Shown here piece by piece: positions 10,569 through 17,724 of a stretch of DNA of 17,724 nt. A model generated the notes under the pieces. The model searched no databases. It was not told the origin of the DNA and worked only from the letters and a program-made list of their open reading frames with translations. Each line of letters begins with the position of its first letter. Position 1 is the first letter of the stretch. The DNA is from Chloromonas sp. AAM2 (lineage: Eukaryota; Chlorophyta; Chlorophyceae; Chlamydomonadales; Chlamydomonadaceae): the NCBI GenBank assembly GCA_004335635.1, contig QAXH01003204.1, positions 1 through 17,724 of the forward strand. Reading direction: 5' to 3'. The translations under genes and the position numbers were made by a program.

Positions 10569-12529
10569 TGATACCTATCCGGCCAACTATCCGGTCAATA
10601 CCAACGAATTCCCTTCTTGCCCCGTATGATTTGTTTGCAAAGCCTTCCTTGTGCTTCTTTCTGTTGTCTAGCCTGTGTTGGGCTCTTTCCTGCTCAGGTT
10701 AGGCCAGGGTGGTTTGTCTTGTCCGTGTCTGATGCAGATAGGTATAGATAATATTTAATGTTGGGAACCTATATCCCATGTGAAGGGCGTGTATGTGAAT
10801 GGTGTGATGCAGCAGTCAAGAAGATCATGATATGCAAAACAAAAATAGCACCCTTATCCGGCCACCTCTAGCCTGACCCTTCTAGACAGAAGAGCGACAG
10901 GGCCTCGAACAAGCGAAGGGACAAGTCCTTGAATAGGTGAAGGGAAATGAAGTGCTTGTTGAGACTAGGTCTGCAAACCAGGTAGTTCAGATCAGGCATC
11001 ACGCCGTCACTCTCGGCGTTCAAAATTTGCCGTCTTCAAATTTGAGCCCTCCCAGTTGAAGGGCCCGTGCAGCATCTAAGGGGCATGAGAGGGTGATCTA
11101 CCGGTGGTTTACCCCCTCCCCCAGAGGTCAATGCAAAAAGTATCATCTACCAACTGCAAGGCAATTGATTTGGCGACCTCCCAGTACCATGGCTCACAAC
11201 ATAAACAGCAGCAGCAGCAGCCCAGACAGATTACCAAGCGCGCCTGTTTTTTTCCTGTTTTTTGGAGTGTGACCAATGAGGGCTTTGTCCTGCGAGGATC
11301 TGAGGAGTCATACTCTTACGGAGAAGATGCCGTCGCGCTTGCGGCACCTAAGACGCGGAGAAGAGCAGCACCTCCTGAGCAATTCAGGTGTATACATCAG
11401 CACTCGGGCGCGAATATCCATGATTCCACCGGCTAAGCGACAGACTGCCACATGACGAGTGTGCTAACTGTAGTTAAAGTTGAACCGGATTGAATTTCTG
11501 ATGGCCAGAGCATTGGAAGCATATGGTTGCGTTTGGAAATTCACGCTGTTGCCATATGTAGATCTGCTGTGTGGCCGTCTGTACAGTACAGCCAAGCACA
11601 GATCATGCCGCTCCTTTCCAACCTGGAACAATTCCTTAATCAATCAACCTCCTCCTGTAGATTGCCGATCTGACTGGCCGTCGTCGCCTGGCTTGCGGTT
11701 GTGGCTACGGTGATTGCAGCTGGCGATGTTCCCTGACCTCTGTGCCTTCCTCTTGCAGTCTGGTACTCTGCGTATGTAGGCCAGGTTTGCCATGACTACA
11801 CATCTGTGCACATGCAGACCAGAGGGCGTTGCAGAGTTTATACCGATGCATTCCATCATGGCTGACACCTTACCATGCAGTTGCCCCTGCACCGTCGCTC
11901 TGCTGCGTCTTTCCAGTCAAAGCCACATTCATCTGCTCAATCCACAGCCAAACTCTGGCACCTTGAATCACTGGTAATCCTAATCATTACTCCTCACAAA
12001 CAAAACGGGAAACCCCGTTGAAACTCTTGTCCTGGCTACCTCAATCAGACTGAGAGGCAATCCTCACACCCTCAATCACCATCTGATTATTGTCAACCTA
12101 CTGTATCCTGCAAGTCTGAACAGCGACGAGCTTGCGCACCGCCACAAATGAAATGATTCAGTCCAATGCCACATGACCTGTTGTATGCCCATGTTGGCAT
12201 GTCTCAACCATAAAGAGACCACGCAAGTTCGTACACATGCACATCCAGCCAGCATGGCATGATGCACTTTAGATGCAACAATGCCTTGAAATTATTCAAC
12301 CTCTGGAGCGAGGTTGGTTTGTTGTAACTCAAATCAACAGCTCAACTTGAAGGCAGGGACTGTCTCAAGGCTTGCCTCTCCTTCATGCTTCCATCAGATG
12401 TAGGACAACGTGTGGCAAGAAGCAAGGACGGTGAAAGCATACCGGAGAGGTGACCTGGACCCAGCCCGGTGCAGTGAGCCTCCCCAGCCCAGATAAATTA
12501 ACAGTCACAGCAAGTGACACCAAGTCAAG

Positions 12530-12653
12530 TTGGGCGGAACAGTCTCCCCAACAAAGGCAACAGCAGGAGCTGTCACGCGCTATGGCAAATTACGCCATGA
12601 CATTTACCACCCGGCTGGCGGACTGGGCAGCACTGGACGACAGCAGCACCTGA
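12530..12653 (+). CDS. Possible orphan 3' exon (unrecognised)
   Basis: A plus-strand frame ending with TGA at 12651 encodes a Gln-rich, helix-prone tail: QQRQQQELSRAMANYAMTF followed by a segment ending ADWAALDDSST. Composition (Leu, Ala, Gln, acidic end) is more protein-like than the other frames in this spacer. No convincing start codon, upstream exon or acceptor pair was found, so it may be a gene remnant or chance. I do not recognise the family. Confidence 0.15.
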
Positions 12654-12739
12654 GTGGGTACGTCCTGGTCACTGGGCAGACCAGCCCAAGCGAGGGCAGC
12701 CAAAGCAAGGTGGCGAGTGCAGCCCGCCTCCTGACCCAC

Positions 12740-12918
12740 GACCAACCACACACAGCCCACCCAACTAAGTGGTAGCAGACGTGTGTGGGTGGCCGTCAGG
12801 CCAGAAATCACTGTACCGTGATGACCTGTGGCAAGTGCCAGAATCCTCTGCCCCAGCAGCCACCCACCCATGGCCCACCCAACTAAGTGGTAGTGGGCTG
12901 TGAGTGGGATGGCCGCCA
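12740..12918. repeat. Two copies of a ~57-bp hairpin-forming repeat
   Basis: GCCCACCCAACTAAGTGGTA occurs at 12755 and again at 12873, offset 118 bp. Similarity extends on both sides to about 12740-12797 and 12859-12918. Each copy has C-rich left arms (CCACACAC, AGCCCAC) that can pair with G-rich right arms (GTGTGTGG, GTGGGCT), so each can fold into a stem around the AACTAAGTGGTA core. It resembles a small non-autonomous repeat, but no target duplication was identified. Confidence 0.6.
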
Positions 12919-13019
12919 CAATGGAAGGACCTTGCCTTGGCCACTGGCACTGCCGCCCGCTCTGATGCCGTCCGCTCAGCTAGCGTCGGAAAATTCGGGC
13001 TACTCCATTCTACCAGGGA

Positions 13020-13334
13020 AGTTCTACGAAGCCTGGTAGAGGGGCAGGTCTATTCTACCGCAGGGTCTGTTCTACCAGGGCTCTACCAAGGACTTTACCA
13101 AGGATCTACCGTGTTCTACCATTGGTACAAGGGCCGGTAGATCCCCCCAGGGCACATGGTGCCTTCTACCAGCTTTGCTGAACTACTCTCTACAGCCTCC
13201 ATTAGCATGTGCTGGGGTGTCCCTAATGGCTGTGACGTCTGTGGAGGTGAGGTTGGGCTAATGCCACCATGCTTGTTGTGGACAGTGGGATAAAGTGGGT
13301 GGTAAAGAGGCAGGTCTCATCTACCGCAGGGTCT
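13020..13334. repeat. CTACC-rich repeat patch with a 34-bp direct duplication
   Basis: TCTACC or its complement GGTAGA occurs many times in 13020-13190. A 34-bp segment at 13035-13068 is repeated at 13301-13334 with four mismatches. CCTGGTAGA at 13032-13040 and TCTACCAGG at 13071-13079 form a perfect 9-bp inverted repeat with a 30-base loop. The patch lies between the REP gene and the minus-strand exons; no coding is evident. Confidence 0.6.
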
Positions 13335-13962
13335 AATCAAGCTGAGCCTGCACAGGCCGTGGTGCCTGCAGCGACAAAACGAAAGGAAAGCATTGTTGCT
13401 GTCCGGATGTGCTTGTGGGTTACGTTTCACAGCAGCTACACATGCACCCAAGATGCCACACCAACATATTGGTAGTCGTCTCTTCACGACTTTTCATGGG
13501 CAAGCACTAAATGTGAAACATGCTGCCACAAGAAACTATGGCAGGTGCTTGCCCATCTACTGCAACACACGGTGCTTGCCTGCTGCCTTACCACAATGGC
13601 GTGTGTTGCCGATCACAGCTAAGCTCCTGAGTTGTGGCTGCTCTCACCTGTTGGTCTCCAAGAGCCTGCATCAGGTCGACGACCCAGCCAATTGCACCCC
13701 GTAACTGAGCACAGGCAGATGTGTGCAACAGGTGTACCTGCAAGGCAAGCAATACAAACATTTGATGTCAGCTGTTTAAGCAAGGCGCAGCAGTTGAGCG
13801 CCTGCGACCGTGGTGCAGACGAGCCATACCAACCACCAACAAGGCGGCGAGTAATTGTCCCTCACCACGGTTACGGGTGTAAGCTGAAACCATGCTTTGC
13901 ATGTGCAATCTCACCTGGGTCTGCAACTCCTGCAGCTGACTCATGGCTGAGATGGCGTGCTT
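13333..13962 (-). CDS. Minus-strand exon group: possible alternative or further C-terminus of a coiled-coil protein
   Basis: Three phase-0 exon candidates: 13915-13962 (16 codons, ending SQLQELQTQ, donor CAG|GTGAGA), 13648-13737 (30 codons, acceptor after a pyrimidine-rich CTTGCCTTGCAG, donor CAG|GTGAGA), and 13333-13365 (10 codons then TAG, acceptor GTCGCTGCAG). The first is heptad-like and fits the coiled-coil gene to the right in strand, phase and composition. Read without the stop-bearing exon at 14482-14643, they would give that protein another C-terminus; otherwise they are the end of a separate gene whose start is not visible. The two middle junctions are good; the last exon is short and its stop lies next to a repeat. 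Confidence 0.4.
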
Positions 13963-14356
13963 CTAGCATGCTGAAGTTGTGCAGCCCGCTTCTTTTGCTT
14001 GTGCTAACTTGTAACTTGAGTAGCTCATTCAGGCAACAGAGTGATAAGGGAATGCCATTATACTGCCAACATACTGTCACAGCTTGGTGTATCCCGGCAA
14101 ATAAGGCCTAACAGCCCGTGATGAGTGAATTTTTTAAAGAACAGCATTAAAGTTGGTCATGATAAAGGCACAGTAAGACACAGTATTCCAGCAGCCACAA
14201 CTGGCCCAACGCCCGATCATGAGCCACTCACCGTCTCTTCCTCTGCCTCAAGCCAACCAGCCTCTCATTTGCTGATGTGCCGTGGACCGTCGGCCGGGAT
14301 GTGAGCTCGCGCTGTTCTTCCCCGGCTGCTCCCCGCTGTTGCGACTCCCCCACTTA

Positions 14357-14361
14357 TTACA
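14357..14361 (-). terminator. TGTAA poly(A) signal candidate for the minus-strand gene
   Basis: On the minus strand TGTAA, the usual poly(A) signal of volvocalean algae, lies about 120 bases after the TAA at 14482. This suits a short 3' UTR and supports that exon as a real gene end. The pentamer is short and also occurs elsewhere (for example minus strand at 14792-14796), so position is the main support. Confidence 0.4.
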
Positions 14362-14481
14362 ACTGTTCAGTCTGTGCAACTATGCAGGCCGCCCCTGCCT
14401 CGCGGCCTGGGGTCTGCTTCAACTCCGAGCAGCCCCTTTGAAATCAAGCGTTGATTCTGCTAATTATCCTGCTGTGTTGGG

Positions 14482-17400
14482 TTAGTCTGACAAGCAGTCC
14501 AGGCTAGCTAGAGGCCCGAAGTCTGAACTGTCACTGTCTGCGTTGCAGCCAGGCCATGAGGCCGGCTGCTGTGCCTCTTCTTCCAGCATGGGAACGGCTT
14601 CTGGTGGTCCAAATGGGCCGCTTGCAACGTTTGGCAGCGCAGGCTGCAGCGGCGACAGGCAAAAGAACATACATGTTGTTCAGGACAGAAATTATCCATC
14701 GCTGACGGTGTTGCAACAACATGCCCTGCTACAACCGCATATTCTATGCAACAAGCACATGCTATCAATTGCATGAGGCAAGGCGAAGGTATTACAATCA
14801 CTGCGTAACTCTAGATAATCTTGAAGGCAAGTATGACAACTTCAGGCCGTAATGACGATGGCTAGCTGCAACCCCGCGCGTTGCCAGCCACACTGGTCAT
14901 TCCATTCGTCGCTGATTCTGACTTCATCCACACTTCATTCATACCTGCAGGCCCGCAAGCTCCTGATGCATCATGTGGAGCTGACGGTAAGTCCCGTCGA
15001 GGCACATCTCTGCCATCCAGGCGTGAGCGCGGCTCACAGCGGCCTTCTGGCGCCTCGCGTCCGATCTCGTCTGTACTGTAGTGTCTGTTACTGTAACAGA
15101 ACAGCACCAAATGTCGCTGCCCTGCAGAAGTTCCAACAATTTGGCCATTTGATTTCCTGCCTACAAAATTGTCCGGAAATCTCAGTGAAGTCCGATGCCA
15201 TTCAACTTCTGGTTGCAACTTCTACCGAGTGACAAATGCCTCTGAACGGTCTCACATTGTACCATTCGCTGCTCGCACTGAGTCGTGCTGCACTTGCTGC
15301 TATGCGTTGATCACCTGTAACTCGCCGCGGTGTCCTGATATGTTGGCATGTTGGGTGCATGCCTCTCGCTGTGCGGCATGCATGTCCGCGTGCGCCAAGG
15401 CATTTTCCCACTCCGCGAACGTTGCGAGCCGCTGCCTGACGGATGCCAGCTCGTTGGCCTGTGCAGCGATGTCCTCCTTCGGGCAGGACAAGAAGCACAG
15501 CAAGCGTGAGCGCGTACCAACGCACGCAGTGAGCAGACATACAATCGTCTTGCCATGGCCCTGCGTTGTATTCCTGCCGTTGTATTCCTGCCGTTCACAG
15601 TATAATCATACCTCCAGGGATGCATTCCGCTGGTTGAGCGCCTCTGTCTTCTGCTCGGCAGCACGCTGGGCTTGCAGCCGCGCTCCGTCGCACATCCACT
15701 CAGCGGCCTCGAGCTTCATTTTGAGGTCAGCGAACTGCACACACACAATGCACAAGCAAAACCTGCATACATACTCATACTCCCGAGGCCATGGGTACAC
15801 TTCCAATTCGAAATGTTGATTTCAAGGTCAGATATGCAGCCGCAGACAGATTGCCGAGCGGAATTGTGTGTCCGCAGGTGGCAACGCTGAAGGAGAGGCT
15901 GGCCAAGGCTGAGAAGGAGGTGGAGGCAGCTAACGCACAGACATACGCCGTCACCATGCAGAAGGATGCGCTTGCAAAGCAACTAATCGATGCCAACAAC
16001 GATCTTGAGACGGCCCGGAGCCAAGTTCAGATGGCGGCACAGCAGCATGACGCAGCGCGCACAGAAGCAAGCCATCTTTGTTCAATCCTGCAATTCTCAG
16101 TGTCCTCCCGATTGGCTCACCATGACCTCCCAGTCTCTCCTCTCCCGCAGTCCACCTCCCGCAGCTGCCCCTGCAGCCGCTGCACCTCAGCCGCGACCAC
16201 GTTGTGTTGCTGGGTGGCCGGCACGGTTTCCTTCTTGCTTCCTGCGCCTCTCAGCTTATCCATCAGCAATGCCACCTGTGAGCAAGAAACAAGGAATGCA
16301 GGTGGTCAGGTGTGGCATAAGCGTGCAAGCTGGCACTCAGCAAACAGCTGTGGTGTAGCTGGATAGAAGGAACAATACACGCCTCGCACACACCACCGTT
16401 TGTACATGCATACTCTAGGGCACGCCTGAGAACATCAACTTGTAATGCCCTGTGCGTGACGTGCTCTACCTGGCAGCAAGTGGCAACAAGACGTGCGACT
16501 GCATGCCTTCCGCGCCTTTCCAACATCATTCATGAGCGTTGGTCCCTGCCCGATCCTCGTGCCCACGCACAGTTTCCTTGGCAGTGCGCCAGTCGCTGTC
16601 CCGCAGACGCCTCTCCTCCACCAGCAGCGCTGTGCCTGTTGCGCCCGCTGCTGGACCTCGCGCAGCTGTTGCTCCAGGCTGGCAGCTGCCTGCCGCATGT
16701 CCGCCTCCTGTACAGATGCACACACCACACACTGGTGGACACACTGTGTCAATTTTGCACACGCTGGCAGTTGAATGACATGCACACACCAGGCGTTTCA
16801 CCGTGAACCATGGCCCATAATGAAAGCAGTTACTGCGTATAGCGGACAATAGATGGCTGTTGGACAATGCCCAAAAAGCGCACGCACGTAACCCATATCA
16901 TGAGATAGCTTTGTGCAGCAAGCAGGCCTCAGTGCATGCACACTCCCATAGCTTGTGTGCTGTCCACTGATGGCGTGCCTTTCCTCTCCTTTTATTCCCT
17001 CACCGTGATCTTCCAGTCGCCCCTCTCCCGCAGCAGGCGCCCGTCAGACTCCAGCAGCTGCTTCTGCAGCCGCTGCATCGCCTTTCTCAGCACATTGCGC
17101 TCCTGGGCAGCTGATGCGGCCTGCACAACAAACATGTGCACTGATCTGTACACTGAATCTTGCATGTGTGCACGACCAAACCCATCTGGACTGCCATGCC
17201 ACATCACTGTGTCATGCCATGCCAGTGCTGCACACAGCTGGAGGTCACAAAGCTTGGTAGCGTGTGATAGCATAAGTGTCCTTGGAGCACCCCAGAAGCT
17301 CAGGCAACAAAGCGGAATGCCTTGGAGCGCGATACAAATCATACACCAAACCTGCCTGCATGAGGACAGACAAGCCCAACCATGCCAGACATACCCATCA

Positions 17401-17517
17401 CAAACCCATCACCTTTTCATCCGCGTCCTTGACTGCCCTCATTCGGCGATCCTCCCATGTCGCAGCAACCAGGTCCTTGAGCGGGGCCAGGTGGCCTCTG
17501 CGAGCCAGCTCGTCCAT
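14482..17517 (-). CDS. Coiled-coil protein of unknown function, C-terminal exons (5' part outside the window)
   Basis: Unrecognised long coiled-coil protein, perhaps cytoskeletal, but no domain fixes this. Minus-strand exons in reading order: 17413-17517 (35 codons), 17004-17120 (39), 16571-16707 (137 nt), 16121-16275 (155 nt), 15612-15734 (41), 15315-15476 (54), 14951-14986 (12), 14482-14643 (53 plus TAA). Those with codon counts are exact multiples of three with phase-0 ends. Helical heptad sequence is clear, such as RLQKQLLESDGRLLRERGDW, SLEQQLREVQQRAQQ, ADLKMKLEAAEW and ASVRQRLATFAEW. Three exons end in related motifs (LLRERGDW, RLRDSDW, LRERRDW) right before their donors, so they look like duplicated units. 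The 137- and 155-nt exons each need a one-base shift to reach that end motif. The last exon is Pro- and Asp/Ser-rich, a plausible tail. The exon at 17413 begins with ATG but has an acceptor before it, so it is taken as internal. No exon was found in 17518-17724. Confidence 0.6.
15565..15595. repeat. 14-bp tandem duplication in a coiled-coil gene intron
   Basis: GTTGTATTCCTGCC is present twice head to tail and partly a third time, about 15 bp beyond the donor of the minus-strand exon ending at 15612. It looks like a simple slippage duplication. Confidence 0.6.
15878..16066 (+). CDS. Coiled-coil exon in the opposite orientation to its host gene
   Basis: A plus-strand segment of exactly 63 codons starts right after an acceptor (TGTGTCCGCAG, 15867-15877) and reads as an uninterrupted heptad coiled coil: VATLKERLAKAEKEVEAANA, later KDALAKQLIDANNDLETA and a Gln/Ala-rich end. 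It ends before GCAAGC at 16067, a possible GC-AG donor in phase 0; no good GT donor is nearby. The minus-strand reading here is Ser/Ala-rich and not helical. It lies in the intron between minus-strand exons 16121-16275 and 15612-15734, which are coiled coil on the other strand. The first residues (VATLKERL) resemble the start of the minus exon at 16275 (VALLMDKL). It may be an inverted exon of that gene, or part of a nested plus-strand gene; an ATG-initiated frame from 15791 also runs through it. Confidence 0.5.
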
Positions 17518-17724
17518 CTGCAAGTCAGGCAGCAAGGATTGCAAGGCAATCAGAGTGCATTATGTGCTGCTGCTGAGTGTTTTGGTTCAGCGAACGACAG
17601 GGCAGGGAAAGGTGTGACCGTGTTGCGCAAGATTCTCAGACAAAGCTGCCATGGCCACATAACTATGACTAGCTCAGAAAGCCCAGCTCCCAACAAGGCG
17701 ACTGGGTGGTGGAATGGCGACAGA

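Larger units (their letters stand above)
10569..13332. other. Gene-poor spacer after REP
   Basis: About 2.8 kb with no gene I can support. It must contain the REP 3' UTR; the first TGTAA is only at about 12323, so that gene may use another poly(A) signal. A (CAG)5 run lies at 11206-11220 inside an open frame (about 11104-11436) of unconvincing composition. The frame at 12530-12653 is somewhat protein-like (separate entry). The right end carries the hairpin repeat and the CTACC-rich patch. Nothing else recognisable was seen on either strand. Confidence 0.5.

Noticed and set aside
11104..11436. Open plus-strand frame of about 110 codons with a poly-Gln run
   Set aside because: It starts with GTG, has no homology I recognise, no splice context, and its Gln run is just the (CAG)5 microsatellite read in frame. 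Composition is not convincingly protein-like.
14232..14350. Minus-strand exon candidate ending at a strong donor GTGAGT (14226-14231)
   Set aside because: The open frame (around GEEQRELTSRP) ends in phase 2 and does not join any neighbouring exon in frame; the in-phase reading starts right after a stop codon. It also lies beyond the likely poly(A) site.
14530..14656. Plus-strand helix-like reading (ERLLVVQMGRLQRLAAQAAA) after a good pyrimidine-rich acceptor
   Set aside because: It lies antisense to the stop-bearing minus exon 14482-14643, which has a matching phase and a poly(A) signal. No GT donor follows the plus reading. It is probably a mirror of the minus coding strand, though not fully excluded.
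15121..15232. Plus-strand frame after CCCTGCAG reading KFQQFGHLISCLQ and ending with a stop at 15230
   Set aside because: The acceptor is fair, but no upstream plus-strand exon joins it in a consistent phase, and it lies in an intron of the minus gene model. Possible link with the 15878 segment could not be shown.

Overview
The window looks like nuclear DNA of a chlorophyte green alga, probably of the volvocalean type. The evidence is many short exons with strict GT(A/G)AG-type donors and GCAG acceptors, moderately high GC in exons, low-complexity Gly/Ala/Ser/Gln insertions inside conserved domains, a TGTAA-type poly(A) signal at one gene end, and plant-type gene families. No bacterial operon structure, rRNA, CRISPR array or intact transposon was seen. 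The lineage is an inference from gene style, not from a marker gene.

Layout. (1) 1-4489, plus strand: the 3' part of a TAF1-like TFIID subunit. It has nine exons encoding a TAF1-type zinc knuckle, a basic/acidic linker, a bromodomain and a C-terminal CW zinc finger; the 5' end lies outside the window. (2) 4490-5736: intergenic, with five CACGTG (G-box) hexamers packed into 169 bp just after the TAF1 stop, and a TATA box with a sixth G-box just before the next gene. (3) 5737-10568, plus strand: a complete nine-exon gene for a Rab escort protein (REP/CHM, of the GDI family). The model gives 829 residues with every intron phase consistent, and the protein carries large low-complexity insertions. 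(4) 10569-14481: a mostly gene-poor stretch with a hairpin-forming direct repeat, a CTACC-rich repeat patch and a few minus-strand exon-like segments at 13333-13962. (5) 14482-17517 and onward to the right, minus strand: the 3' part of a long coiled-coil protein of unknown identity, built from short phase-0 exons. Three of these look like duplicated copies of one unit.

The gene products do not form an obvious pathway: one acts in transcription initiation and chromatin reading, one in Rab prenylation and membrane traffic, and one is probably structural. Genes 1 and 2 are tandem on the plus strand; gene 3 converges on gene 2.

The most unusual part is 14400-16300. A clear coiled-coil exon lies on the plus strand (15878-16066) inside an intron of the minus-strand coiled-coil gene. 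Another 36-bp segment has phase-0 exons with good donors on both strands. Two exon copies show the same one-base frame break upstream of a conserved end motif. This points to local inversion and exon shuffling, or to assembly error, and is the place to look first.
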